Origin: Pelargonium cotyledonis
Lineage: Eukaryota > Streptophyta > Magnoliopsida > Geraniales > Geraniaceae
Assembly (NCBI GenBank): GCA_036897625.1
Contig: JAYMTA010000060.1
Coordinates: 1 to 48,011, forward strand
Length of the DNA: 48,011 nt
Direction: 5' to 3'
The notes below the pieces were generated by a model. The model ran no database searches. It was not told the origin of the DNA and saw only the letters and a program-made list of their open reading frames with translations. Below, piece by piece: positions 1 through 10,241 of the stretch (the first letter of the stretch is position 1; the number at the start of each line of letters is the position of its first letter). Made by a program: the position numbers and the translations under genes.

Positions 1-240
1 AGTTGGGGAGTGATTTGGACTAGTGAGTGGACCACATGCTCGGAAACGTGTCGGTGGTCATAGGAGGTGGTAGGGCGTCAACGTCGTCGATGGGGAAATC
101 AAGGAACATCGTCCTCGAACAGTTTGTTCCCATTCTAATCAGTAACATGAAAAATTGCACGAGCAAAACAAAATCAATCCTACACCACAACAAAAACAAG
201 GAAATTTTTTCAAATTTTGAGAACCCATAAACCAAATAAT

Positions 241-775
241 CTCTTGAGAAAGGAGCATGTTATCTCCACTTGGCATGCATCACAACTCATGCCAAGGTTG
301 ACGTGCATTCGAGTAGAACATCGTCAAGCCACTTATCCCGAGAAATGATGGAATAGACTATCTTCTTAGAAATGAGCATGCTATCTCCACTTGGCATGCA
401 CCACAACTCATGCCCAGGTTGACATGTGTTCGAGTAGAACATCGTCAAGACACTTATCTTGAGAAATGATGGAATAGACTATCTCCTGAGAAAGAAGCAT
501 GCTATCTCCACTTGGCATGCACCACAATTCATACCAAGGTTGACGTGCGTTCGAGTAGAGCATCGCCAAGTCACTTATCCTGAGAAATGATGGAATAAAC
601 TATCTCCTAAGAAAAGAGCATGATATCTCCACAACTCATGCTAGGGTTGGCATACGTTCGAGCACAACATCGTCAAACCCCCTATCTAGAGAAATAATGA
701 ATTAGACTACCTCTTGAGCAAGGAGTAAGCTATTCCCAGTTGGCACGTGGCCTTGCCTCACACTAAACAGGTTGA
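241..775. repeat. 121-bp tandem repeat, 4 copies plus a decayed fifth
   Basis: Successive units share the core GAGCATGCTATCTCCACTTG, a GTTGACGTGCGTTCGAGTAG block and a GAGAAATGATGGAATA block. Core starts fall at about 253, 374, 495 and 616, a constant 121-bp period. The fourth unit lacks a short block around TTGGCATGCACC, and a fifth, degraded unit starts near 711. No continuous reading frame was found across the units, so this looks like a non-coding local satellite or the repeated interior of a retroelement. Confidence 0.85.
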
Positions 776-920
776 CAAGGGAACATGCTCCAAGACTAAC
801 ATTTGCCTTCAAACAACGGAACACTTTAACAAGTACAAGATTCTTCCATGCAAGAAGTCACTTCAAGGGGTGCCATCCTTGGAGACTAGAGTCATCCATC
901 AACAGTAGGGATCATTCGCT

Positions 921-1290
921 TAGTTAACTCTCCAAGTTTTGCTAGCTCTCCAGGCTCAGCTAGCTCTCCAATCTCTGTTGATCATCCATGCTCAGCTGAC
1001 TCTCCAAGCCTTGTTGGTTCTCCATGTTCAGCTAGCTCTCCAAGCTCAGTTGAATCTCTAAGTCTGGTTCTTTATCCATGCTCAGCTAGCTCTCCAAGCA
1101 TAGTTCACTCTCCATGCTCAGTTGGTTCTCCAAGCTCAACTGACTCTCAAGCCTCAGCTGACCCTCCAGCCTCAGCTAGGCCTCAAGCCTCAGCTGACCC
1201 TCCAACCTCAGCTGACTCTCTAACCTTAGCTGACCTTTTATCCTCAGCTAGCCCTTCAGCCTCAACTGACCCTCTAGCCTCAGCAATAAC
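921..1290. repeat. CTCAGCTGA/CTCTCCAAG minisatellite
   Basis: A degenerate array with a period of roughly 18-20 bp alternates CTCTCCAAG and CTCAGCTGA or CTCAGCTAG. Read on the plus strand in one frame it gives a Ser/Pro/Ala-rich stretch (repeated S-P-S-S or A-S-A-D-P blocks), followed near 1300-1380 by an acidic then basic segment (SDLEAF, then PTKRK). It could be a decayed low-complexity coding region of a retroelement, or simply a minisatellite. No protein family is recognised. Confidence 0.75.
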
Positions 1291-1439
1291 CTCCTAACCA
1301 ACGAAGACAACTAATTCTGACTTGGAAGCCTTCTCCTTTGATGATGAAGAGCTCTCACCAAGGCCAACCAAAAGAAAATATTTTGGAATCTCTAAGCCTT
1401 TGAAAGTGCTCCTCACTCTATACCTCGCCCCAACGAGCT

Positions 1440-1795
1440 ATTGTTGATCTTCCATGAGCATAGCTTCTCGCCCTATCAAGCCATTATTGGTCATTCTATG
1501 ACCATAGCACCTTGCCTCATTGAGTCATTGTTGGTCTTCCATGACCATGGCTCTTATCGCCACTGCTAGCCAGTGTTGGTCATCATCCAAGACCATAGCT
1601 TCTCGCCCATGCTAGCCAATGTTGGTCATCTTCAATGATCATAGTCTCTTCAGTGAGCCAATATTGGTCATCCCTTGACCATAGCTCACCTCGCCCTCGC
1701 GAGCCAATGTTTGTCATCCTCCATGACCATAACTTTCCTTGCCCTTGCGAGTCAGAGTTGGTCATCTTCCATGTCCACACCTCTCATCACCACTT
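1440..1795. repeat. About 46-bp tandem repeat, 8 copies
   Basis: The block TTGGTCATCTTCCATGACC recurs at about 1441, 1487, 1531, 1576, 1622, 1664, 1711 and 1758, a period of 42-48 bp, with the linker CTCGCC...GCGAGCCAATG between copies. Short open frames here are only by-products of the repeat. It lies 150 bp after the previous array, so the region is built from several unrelated tandem arrays in succession. Confidence 0.8.
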
Positions 1796-1799
1796 TGAG

Positions 1800-2870
1800 T
1801 CAGATGGTCACTTCACATGACCCCATCTTTCATTGCCCAAGCAAGTCACTCCGGTCTCCTCCAATGACTCTGTGTCAACTTATTCAAGCAGGCTTACCCC
1901 ACGAGGCCAAACTCAAGATTTGGTAAAGTTATAAAAAATACTTGGAGTTTCTTGCTTCCTAAAGCTCACCTTCACAAATCTTCATCAATACCTTCGTCAT
2001 GGCCTCACCAAGGCTCCCTAAAGAGAAATACAATCCAAGACTAAGTCTTGTAACCTTGGAAACCTCTCCATGGAGACACAAAACCCAAGGGCTCTCAGCG
2101 AATCCCCTTGGAAGAACCTTCAAAATCAAGAAGCATAAATTTTTCTAAGTCTACTAGCACTAGAAAGAAGGCATGACAAGAAGCTAGAGCCAACAAAGGA
2201 AAAAATCATGGACAAACTTGCTAATACTCCAAAGGCAATAAGGAAGCATAGCAAAATGCTAGAACAACCAAAAGAGGACCCACCAAATCAGCTCCAAGGT
2301 CCCAAATTCAACAAAAAAATGGAAATTGGAAAATTGACCCCTACCAGTAGCAGATGTCGTGGCATTGCTTTTTGTTACCGCGACATGAAAAGCAAATTTC
2401 ACGGTATTGCTTGCAGATGCCGTGGCATCAAGCACTGTACAGTGCAGTCCATTTCGTGATTTCCTCTATTTTGACCATTTTCAGTCCTTCAATCCATAGT
2501 TTGAAGGGGGAACACTTACCCAGTGGACTTAAAACTTGGGGGAATGATTCTTGAGAGTAATAGAAGTCCAAATCAAACTTCCAACCCCCCAAATTCAACC
2601 ACCTCAAAAATGGGTTTCAAGCTTCCACCTACTATGGAGCTCACCAATTGCGAAACAAGAAATAGAGAGGCACTAGAAGGCAAAATAAGAGATGTAGCAC
2701 AAGTTCCCAAAAAATTTCCAAGACTCTCTTCCTAATATTTAATGGAGCATCTTGAGGTCACAGCTGTAAACCTACCCCAGAAAATTCAAAATTCAAGACT
2801 CATGCTATGACTGATTACTCCTACGCGACACCGATAAATTAGAATCGCTAAGAGTAGGGGGCAACTAATG
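1800..2870. other. No gene recognised; retroelement-like spacer
   Basis: No ORF here resembles a known protein. The text has Lys/Ser-rich short frames and an A-rich, purine-biased stretch (2150-2340). It includes the first cluster of a repeated near-palindromic motif (2354-2430) and ends just before a SINE. The style, with arrays upstream and LTR-like sequence downstream, fits the interior or LTR of an old non-autonomous element, but no termini could be defined. Confidence 0.4.
2354..2430. repeat. Cluster 1 of the ATGTCGYGGCATTG motif
   Basis: Four variants occur within 77 bp: ATGTCGTGGCATTG, an inverted copy read as CCGCGACATG, CACGGTATTGC, and GATGCCGTGGCATC, which is nearly palindromic. 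A second cluster lies at 3602-3676. The motif is too short and divergent to be a coding repeat. Confidence 0.6.
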
Positions 2871-2874
2871 CTAC

Positions 2875-3093
2875 GTAAGGGTGGCGCAGTTGGTTAATCC
2901 AATTGTGTGAGTCGGAGGAGGTCTCAAGATCAATCCCCACTCAACACATCTTTGGTGGTGGTGATGTAAGAGACCATTTTGGTGCATTAAGATGCCAAAA
3001 GATCTAGGCTAGAGTTAAGAGACATAATCTCTTTCCAGAACACTATTGGTTCTTTGTATATATACCCCTTTAGGCTGTTGCTTATTAAAAAAA
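2875..3093 (+). mobile_element. tRNA-derived SINE with target-site duplication
   Basis: A polymerase III box A matching TRGCNNAGYNGG perfectly (TGGCGCAGTTGG, 2882-2893) is followed 33 bp later by a degenerate box B (AGATCAATCCC, 2927-2937). The body is about 220 bp and ends in CTTATT plus an A run (3087-3095). The 12-bp segments AACTAATGCTAC (2863-2874) and AACTGATGCTAC (3094-3105) flank it and differ at one base, as expected for a target-site duplication. Structure, length and tail all fit a plant tRNA-related SINE. The family was not identified. Confidence 0.75.
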
Positions 3094-3234
3094 AACTGAT
3101 GCTACCCAAAAAATGTAAGTCCTTTATCGACTCACAAGATGCCACGTGGCAGGTTCGAAATGACCGAGTTTCCTGACCCGAGTCCATAAAGCTCAAGAAC
3201 GCCCATAGCCCAAGTCAAGGATGTTGGGCCTCCA

Positions 3235-3345
3235 GGCCAATTCTAGCTTTAGCAGTCTAGCTTCAGCACTCCAGCTTTAGCACTCTAGCTTCATCATTGC
3301 TAGATCTAGCAATGCTAGGCCTAGAGCTCCAGCAAGCCTAGGACT
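3235..3345. repeat. CTAGCTTTAGCA minisatellite
   Basis: Five or more degenerate units of TCTAGCTTTAGCACTC occur with a period near 16 bp, then a short inverted arrangement (GCTAGATCTAGCAATGCTAGG). No coding potential is visible. It continues the series of unrelated short arrays found in this region. Confidence 0.65.
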
Positions 3346-3601
3346 CTCAGCAAAATCCAAGACTTTCATAAAAAAAATCTGACTAAGTATGGAAAGCTTT
3401 TCTAGAAAGTCATTTCACTACTAAAATGCCTCTAAAATGCTTCGAATAATGTTTTCTAGGGGGTTTGGGGTCGATTCTGGGCTCAAAAATAGCTTCAACA
3501 GTGAAACAGAACTAAAGCTATCCATTTAGCAATGAAATAGGAAGCAGCAAAACAGGAGTAAAACTGTCCCCATAGCAAAACATGATTGGGGTTATCCGTC
3601 A

Positions 3602-3676
3602 GATGTCGTGGCATCTGGACTGAATGTCGCTGCATTGTGTTGTTGTCGCTGCATCATGGTTTAATGTCGCGGTATT
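3602..3676. repeat. Cluster 2 of the ATGTCGYGGCATTG motif
   Basis: Four variants stand in a row: GATGTCGTGGCATC, ATGTCGCTGCATTG, TGTCGCTGCATCA and ATGTCGCGGTATTGG. They match the cluster about 1.25 kb upstream, yet the sequences between and around the two clusters do not align by eye, so this is a repeated motif rather than a simple segment duplication. Confidence 0.6.
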
Positions 3677-4059
3677 GGACCTGTTCCAGCCCTCTTTCAT
3701 GCTTTCAGCCCCAAACGTCTCTCAGTCAATTCCCTTTGATCTCGGGCGATGTTCAAAGCTCCTAGCACTATTTCAAGGCTGAATCAAGGCCTAGACATCA
3801 CCAAATCATCTTCATGACACATCAACAATTTTCTACAAGCCTACAACTCAAAAGGTCCCAAAGTCATGTCTTGCAAAACATTAGTTCATGAAAGGACTAG
3901 TGAGCATACTAACCTCAAGGACTCCAAGCCTCTACGCTTCCAAGCACCCATGACTATGTCTCTTAAAGTACTACCTCACTAAGGATCTTGGCAAGCTCTC
4001 ATTACACTTCCATGCACCTATGGCTAAGCTTCACAAGACAAGGGCTCACCTAAGTTTAT

Positions 4060-4662
4060 GGCAAGTCAAGAACAGTCCACACACATAAGCAACATGTCTA
4101 AGACAAAGAAGCCTAACATCCCAAAAGGGCTAAAAAAGGACATGAGATCAAGTGAGCCATTTGGTCTTCTAATACCAAATGGGCTAAGTTGGGCTTCAAA
4201 TCTTTACCGACCAATTATGTCACAACAAATGGCCCAAGGTGGTAAGGTTTTCCCTATAAATACCACTTCTTCCAAAGAGAAATGGGCTCCATTCTCTCAC
4301 AATTTCTCTACATTTTGAGAGCTTCTTTCTCTACAAGCTTTATCTCTCTAGAAAAGCTTTAGTGTCTACCATACAAAAGACTTACTCTCACGCCCGAGGC
4401 GGTGTCCTAGTAACACCATCCTAGGTTCTTCGTTCCTTTGGTGTGTTTTCCTTATGCAGGCTACAAGTTCTAAGAGCTGGATAACACCTAAAGCTTGGAG
4501 ATTGGAAGTGAGACACTAAGACTCTAGGCTACTAACCTCAGCACTCAATACTGGACACATGGACTCTTAGGCTAGAAACCTTGACTTTGGAGAAGAAGAA
4601 GTTCAACTACTACTACAACAACCACAACAATAACAACAACACTATCAGGCAAGTGTGATCGC
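4060..4662 (+). other. LTR-like segment with TATA box
   Basis: An inverted repeat around 4157-4189 (arms of the AGCCATTTGGT type) precedes a clear TATA element, CTATAAATA (4254-4262). The following 400 bp is C/T-rich leader-like sequence with no ORF and ends in a CAA/ACA-rich run (4610-4645). This resembles the U3-R-U5 organisation of a plant Ty3/gypsy LTR. No partner LTR, primer-binding site or target-site duplication was found, so it may be a solo LTR or fragment. Confidence 0.35.
4254..4262 (+). promoter_or_regulatory. TATA box in LTR-like sequence
   Basis: CTATAAATA matches the plant TATA consensus and lies about 50 bp before an ATG-poor, pyrimidine-rich leader. It probably belongs to a retroelement rather than to a host gene, because no host coding sequence follows before the LINE. 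Confidence 0.4.
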
Positions 4663-5153
4663 ATTGACCGAAAGTCAAAACCAGCACATCGCAATGGAAA
4701 AGAAATTGCAGAGAAAATGTTAAGGAATCAGAAAATGGATGCTATTGTAATGGAGGGAGAAATAGAAGATGATTTAACACTTGGCCAATTTTGGTTAGAT
4801 GCCACTGCAAAATCTTGATTTTTTGTTGCCAGAAATTCAACCCTTGAATTTTTTGGCAATTGAAAAGTTCAATGCTTGAATTTTTTGGGATGAACTCTTC
4901 ATTAAAAAAATAAATAAAACAAATTAGCCACATCAACAAAAAGCTTGTTTAAGTGTCAGTCATGTCATCACGTTTTTTGCTACCTCAGCTAATGCACATA
5001 TGGCATCATTTAATGGTTCTGTTGACAAAATCTACGGAGGGTACTAGATTGGGTGGAAAATAAAAGTGTAGGTACTAACTCTCATAGAATAAAGTTCTGG
5101 GTATTAGATTGGATTTCATGTCAAACTATGAGTAACAAAAAAACCTTTATCCT
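4663..5153. other. No gene recognised
   Basis: AT-rich sequence with a short imperfect repeat of GAATTTTTTGGCAATTGAA type (4845-4890) and many homopolymer runs. No open frame resembles a protein and no terminal repeats were found. It ends where a copy of the UGT80B1 5' flank begins. Confidence 0.4.
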
Positions 5154-5376
5154 TTGGTTTGAGACAAAAGTATGTGCTTAAGCCCAACTGTCATTTTGCT
5201 GAAATCTAACGAGCTGAAGCACAAAACACGTTGCCATTTATTTCCTTGTCGATTAAAAGTTAAAACTGTTCAAAATCCTTTGTGACTCGTAAAATTGAGT
5301 GAAAAGTGTGTTGATCCTTTTATGGTTCTTTGATGTTTCCTACGAGACTGAAGCTTCGTGCCAATTTCATTTTGAA
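5154..5376 (+). repeat. Distal duplicate of the UGT80B1 5' flank (copy A)
   Basis: This segment aligns in the same orientation with 10624-10820, starting at TTGGTTTGAGAC and ending near ATTTTGAA/TATTTGAA. Long identical runs include AAAACACGTTGCCATTTATT and AAAGTTAAAACTGTTC. Copy A carries about 26 extra bases near 5277-5311. With the LINE removed, the two copies would lie only about 0.5 kb apart, so this was a local tandem duplication, later split by the LINE. Confidence 0.85.
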
Positions 5377-5500
5377 AAAAAAATGGAACAAATTGGTATG
5401 GAATGTTGGTTTATATGTGAAAAAAATTATATGGAAAATGATGAAGAAAACGGGAAACAAAGCAGTATAATTTTTTATTTACCTTTCTCAACTACAAAAC

Positions 5501-5515
5501 AATGTTGTATTTGAT
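5501..5515. repeat. LINE target-site duplication, left copy
   Basis: AATGTTGTATTTGAT here is repeated exactly at 10227-10241. On the minus strand it directly follows the A-rich tail of the LINE, the position expected for target-primed reverse transcription. Confidence 0.85.
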
Positions 5516-5547
5516 TTGTTTTTTGATAATTAAACATAATATATATA

Positions 5548-6906
5548 TCAAGCAGAGATTACAGACATCAGATTATTACATAACCATTGTTTGCTAAGGC
5601 CTTTTGAGCCTATTTTAGCTAACTGATGAGCAGGGTTAACCATACATCTGTTAACATACAAAAGGTCACCTCTAAGGTGACTATCAAAAAGGACGTGATG
5701 AATGTACACAAGGGTTGCGCTGCTGTCTTCTCTGCTACTGCTACTAGGATGTCTACACATCCGGATGTCCCTGAAAAGAGTCATGGAATCAGTCAGAATA
5801 CAAACATTTTCAATATGGTTATGGTAAATAAAATGACAGGCAGACAAAACTGCTTCAACTTCTATTGCATAAGCACTTGACACTCTAGAGGAACTACTGA
5901 GGCGAGCCAGAACTCTCCCTTGGCTATCTTGGAGTTCCCATCCTATTCCTGTATATACTTGGGAGAAGGATCCATCACATAGACAAATAAATTGGTACCG
6001 ATTTTGAATTTTAGAGAGGGAGAGTTTTTCAGGGTTGACCAAATTGGGACTGTCTTTAACGTTCATTCCTTCCTCCCTGCTAAGGGAGTGAGCCAATAAA
6101 GATGCTTCATTGATAACTTTATCAAGTAAGAAATTCGATTCTCTAAAGATGACCGAATTTCTTTCCTTCCAGACCTCCCAGGCTATAGCAGTACACCAAT
6201 ACAGGATATTGCGACGACTTTCATCCTTGGATTTGCCTTGCAGAAAGATCCAATCGATCCAAGATATGTATGATAAAATCCCATCAGTATGAATCATGAG
6301 AGGAGAAGCAAACCAGACTTTTGCACTATCTGGGCAATGAAGAATCATATGGTCCACTGTCTCAGGCTCAGAACCACACCTTGGACAAATTGATGAGGGA
6401 GATAAGTTTTTTCTGCTTAGAGACACCTTGGTACTCAAGGCGTTATTCAAGACTTTCCACCAGAAAACTTTAAACTTTCCGAAAGTTTCAAACTCCAAAG
6501 GTTTTTCCAGTTGAAAGTGATTTTTTGGGATAAGGAGGAGTTTGGGTTTCGGGCCTCTTCACTAATATCATAGGCTTTCTTAATCGAAAATGTTGCCGCT
6601 GGCCCATGACAGTTGGCCCACTTAAGCCTATCAAGATCATCCCCCCCATCTTGGGATCCTTTTGTTAAGGATTTGGCCTGCTATAGAAGTCGAAAACGTA
6701 GCATTAATTAGGTCATAGTTCCAAGAGCGGGGTTGGTGCACCATAAGTTTCTCTACCTTGTCATTTTCATTGAAAATACTGGAGTTTGGCCAAGGAATAA
6801 GATCATTGCTAATCCATTTGTCTTTAAAGATCCTGACCGTTTTCCAATTACCAATATTCCAAGTCATGTTATTCATCAGAAATGTTCTTCCCTTGCATAA
6901 ACTTCT
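5548..6906 (-). pseudogene. LINE ORF2 C-terminus: zf-RVT and RNase H-like domains
   Basis: The longest open piece (5548-6498, 316 codons) shows a zf-RVT zinc finger, C-P-R-C then H-M-I-L-H-C (residues 38-55 of the piece). It is followed by an RVT_3/RNase H-like domain with acidic residues in CDGSF (D175), EVEA (about E213-E215) and LTDS (D237), and a final AHQLAKIG block. The upstream piece 6637-6906 joins RT to the zinc finger; it ends in a G7 run where one base is gained or lost. A second shift lies near 6480. The TAG at 6907-6909 replaces a tryptophan expected in a SWIW-type motif. Confidence 0.88.
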
Positions 6907-8950
6907 CTAGATCCAAGAGCAAGGTTGCTTGATCTTGGAATTCCACAGAGATTTGTCCACTCCATATTTTCCCACTAGAACCTTGTGGATCATACTATCT
7001 GGGTTAGCAATGATTCTCCTAATTTGACTGGCTAGAAGAGCTATATTAAAGCTGTGGGTATGTTTTAATCCCAAACCCCCTCTACCTTTGGGCCAAGCTA
7101 GAATGTTTCGCTTCACCCAGTGAATGCCTTTTTCTCCCCCATATTTAGACCACCAAAACTTAGCTATAAAACCGTCGAGCCAATCAGAGAAGTATTTGGG
7201 CATATAAAAGAGATTCATGATGAAAACTGGAATGGAGTTGAGAGTGGATTGGATAAGAATAAGCTTTCCAGCCTGGGAAAGAAGATTCAATTTCCACCCT
7301 TGGATTTTTTGTTCAATGATCTTCTTGAGATAAAGGAACATTCCTTTCTTTGAGATGACTCCAAGCTCCGGGATTCCGAGGTATCTACCCGGGTTTGGAA
7401 CAACCTTATAGGAAAGAATACCTTGAAAGATTCGAATAAATCTTCGGGGGGTGTTTAGGCTGAAAAACCATTCCGACTTATTCTTATTGACCGACTGATC
7501 AGAGGCAATCACAAAGGTAGAAATGATCGACCGAATGTTTACACAAGCTTCAAGGGAGGGTTGGAAAAAGAGAAATGAATCATCCGTAAAAAGGAGATAA
7601 CTGATTTCCAAACCACCCCTGGAGATCGAGATGCCTTTGATTTTCTTTTGCCTTTGAGCTTCTTCTAAAAGAATAGGGAACCCTTCGGCTGCCAAAAGGA
7701 ACAGGTAAGGGGAAAGGGGGTCTCCTTGCCTTAAACCTTGATTTGGGCGGAACCAATTAGATTCTTTACCATTGCAGAGAACTGAGTAGGAAACTGTTGA
7801 TATGCATTGATGAATGATGTTTAACCACTTATGAGGGAATCCTTGAGCCTCCATAATGGTCAAAAGATAATCCAACCGAACCTTGTCATAAGTCTTACTA
7901 ATATCCATTTTTATGCCTGCTCTAAAGGTTCTCCCTTTTTTGATCTCTTAATTGTATGAAGAAGTTCACTGACCAGGATTATATTGTCCTGAATCCTTCT
8001 GCCCGGAATGAAGCCATTTTGCATGGGAGAAATAAGGGAGCCAATGATTCTTTTGAGTCTGTTGGCCAGGACTTTGGAGGCAATTTTATAGCTAAAATTG
8101 CATAAGCTGATGGGACGAAAATCAGCCGGAGATTGAGGATTATCTACTTTCGGAATTAGAGCAATATGGGTCTTATTAAGGTCTCTAATGATGAAGCCTG
8201 AGTTAAGAAAGGTGAGAATGGCATCAGTAACCTTGTCCCCAATAATGCACCAGAATTTGTGATGGAAAACCCCAGGGATACCATTTGGGCCTGGGGATTT
8301 AAGGCTTCCCATTTCAAAAGTCGTTCTTTTGACTTCTTCCCGAGAGAAAGGTTCTTCCAGAATCCTAAGACTGTTAGGGTCCATTTTCCTATGTATCTTG
8401 GAGGAGATTAGGGATATAGCTTCCTCTTTATCTACATTATCCGTAGGAGGCGTAAAGCTAAAAAGGAAATGAAATTCCAAAAAATCTTGCACTCCTTTGT
8501 CTGATGAGACCCAGGTACCATCCTCCTTAATTAGCATGGAGATTATGTTCCTAGCTTTCCTCTTACTAGCTGATATGTGGAAGAATCTGGTATTTCTATC
8601 TCCTTCCAGATTAAATTTGACTTTTGCTCTTTGCTTCCAGATGTGATATTCCATATCAAGGACTTGCTCATAATAGGATTTAATTGTCTGAAGAGAATCC
8701 ACATCCTCCTTGAGAGGATTGTTTGTGGAAGAGGTTTTAGCTTGGAGCTGAGAGATACAGTTCTCAAACTTAATCTTGGAGTCCCGGATTTTTTCGAATT
8801 TGGATTTTCTCCAGTCACTTAATCTAGACATTATAACTTCGTTCTTGGAGGAGAGTTGGAACATTTGGGAACCCCTAATAGGAGTGTTCCAACATTCATG
8901 AATAATGTCCGAACAATCCTTGAAAAGAGTCCAGAAACTTTCAAAGATTT
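6907..8950 (-). pseudogene. LINE ORF2 reverse transcriptase
   Basis: N-terminal RT blocks (PGPNGIPGVFHHKFW, ALIPKV, FRPISLCN, ANRLKRIIGSLIS, NGFIPGRRIQDN) lie in 7911-8950. The palm blocks follow in 6907-7908: MDISKTYDKV, then GLRQGDPLSPYLF and the catalytic FTDD at about 7579-7590, a variant of the usual YADD or FADD. The two parts are in different frames because of a one-base change in an A6 run near 7930. The region would template the first strand of the element's DNA copy if intact; here it is dead. Confidence 0.9.
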
Positions 8951-9700
8951 TCCTTCTATTTCCCGGGAAAGAGGGAGAAGCTTGGAAAATGATTGTACTA
9001 TGGTCAGAAACCAAGATTGGGGTCACCTTTAAGGAGCTGTTGGGATATTTGGAAATCCAGTTAGGAGAGCAGAAGGCCCTGTCTAAGACTTCTATGACAA
9101 GATCATTCCCATATCTATTGTTGGTCCAAGTAAATCTCGCACCCAGTTTCGAAACTTCAAGAAGACTAGAGGAGCTCAATAATCGATTAAAGTCCGAAGC
9201 ACCCTGGAGGGTCAGAGCTCGACTTCCAGATTTGTCCCCTATATTCAGAACTTGATTAAAATCTCCCCAGAAGAATTATTGGGATCTTGCTGGAGGAGAG
9301 ACGATTTGACAAGAAATCCCAGAAATCCCTTCTGGGAGAAAGGGATGGGGGACCATAGATTCCAAACCACCTCCAGGAGTCACCATTAGGATCCTTCACT
9401 AATACTTCAATTACATGGTTATTCGAAAACGATACTTCCCAGGACAAATTAGTCTAGGAAGCAATCCATGAGCCCCCTTTTGAACCTACACTATCTACCC
9501 CATAGGATTTAGTCCACCTTAGCCCCGATAATTTAATATCTACCTCCGCTACTGAGAGTTTAGATTCACATAAAAAAATAAAATGAAGTTTGTATGACTT
9601 CCTAAGGTTTTTTAGATGTTGGACATGTAGGGGTAGACCTAGACCCCTACACATGTAGGGGTAGACCTAGACCCCTACAGTTCCAAGCTAGGATTTTCAT
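8950..9700 (-). pseudogene. LINE ORF2 endonuclease domain
   Basis: The start is MKIL-WNCRGLG, whose ATG (9698-9700) overlaps the ORF1 stop as ATGA. Endonuclease/exonuclease/phosphatase motifs follow: FLCESKLS, GIYGPP, GDFNQV (recoverable only after a one-base shift at the G run at 9265-9268) and SDHSTI near 9000. A 28-bp duplication at 9623-9678 shifts the frame right after the first motif, and TAG at 9454-9456 interrupts it again. In a live element this domain nicks target DNA. Confidence 0.88.
9623..9678. repeat. Perfect 28-bp tandem duplication inside the LINE
   Basis: Units 9623-9650 and 9651-9678 are identical. Each unit contains the inverted arms GTAGGGGT and ACCCCTAC, and the junction forms a further 9-bp hairpin (ACCCCTACA/TGTAGGGGT with a 2-base loop). 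The 28-bp length is not a multiple of three, so it frameshifts the endonuclease. The hairpin suggests a replication-slippage origin (inference). Confidence 0.9.
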
Positions 9701-10023
9701 GACCCCTCAGGAGACCGTTGATGAACAGTCTCCTCTAAACCCTTAGAATCATTTATGTCTAAACCTCCTATAGCAGCCAGTAAATCACAATGATAATGAA
9801 ATAACTTTTGTTTAATAGAACTAACTACTTCAGGTGGCCCAGAAGACATAAAATAAGTAATGGAATCAAGATAATAATCTTTAATGTGTACCTCTCCTTC
9901 CTTGTCTGGAGATGGGGAGCGGATCCTCTTTGACTGGGAATCTTCTAAGTCAGAATCAGATGATCTCTTCATTCCTATGGTGGAATTAGTCCCATGAGAG
10001 TCAGAATGTGGAAATAACCTCAT
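9697..10023 (-). pseudogene. LINE ORF1 C-terminal remnant
   Basis: The open frame of 108 codons is Ser/Lys/Arg-rich (KRSSDSDLEDSQSKRIRSPSP) and ends in HQRSPEGS, with a stop that overlaps the endonuclease ATG. Plant L1 ORF1 proteins are several times longer and carry a DUF4283 domain and a CCHC knuckle upstream; neither is present. The assignment rests on position immediately before the WNCRGLG endonuclease start and on composition, not on a diagnostic motif. Confidence 0.6.
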
Positions 10024-10226
10024 TTTCCTTCCATATCTTAGAATCTATGATGGTCATAGCAATTTTAAAAGATTACATCTGCACTCAAAAAAAAAAATAG
10101 AAAAGAGATTTAAAAAAAATGTTTCTCCATTGATATAATATGTTTCGATGGGTAGCTAATGTTAAGGAAAAACTTGGCCATGTATTTTCTCCCCGTCACT
10201 GTTAGTTCTGTGAACTGAGTGGAGAA

Positions 10227-10241
10227 AATGTTGTATTTGAT
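10227..10241. repeat. LINE target-site duplication, right copy
   Basis: AATGTTGTATTTGAT is an exact match to 5501-5515 and marks the 5' end of the minus-strand LINE. Confidence 0.85.

Larger units (their letters stand above)
5516..10226 (-). mobile_element. L1-type LINE, decayed, with 15-bp target-site duplication
   Basis: A non-LTR retrotransposon reads on the minus strand from about 10226 (5' end) to an A-rich tail at 5516-5530. Order along the element: ORF1 remnant, apurinic-type endonuclease, reverse transcriptase, zf-RVT zinc finger and RNase H-like domain, as in plant L1 elements. It is inactive. A 28-bp tandem duplication near the endonuclease start, in-frame TAG codons at about 9454 and 6907, and single-base frameshifts near 9266, 7930, 6648 and 6480 break ORF2. 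ORF1 is reduced to its C-terminal third, so an internal deletion near the A run at 10086-10099 is likely. The exact 15-bp duplication on both sides marks it as one insertion. Confidence 0.93.

Noticed and set aside
241..775. CRISPR-like array
   Set aside because: The whole 121-bp unit repeats, with no unique spacers, and the window is plant nuclear DNA.
1583..1926. Short Ser/His-rich ORFs as genes
   Set aside because: They are direct translations of the 46-bp tandem array and change frame with each unit.
2875..2945. Functional tRNA gene
   Set aside because: Box A and a weak box B are present, but no complete cloverleaf could be drawn and the body continues to an A tail, so it is SINE sequence.
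8905..9255. 116-codon plus-strand ORF opposite the LINE
   Set aside because: It is antisense to well-supported endonuclease/RT coding sequence and has no domain of its own.
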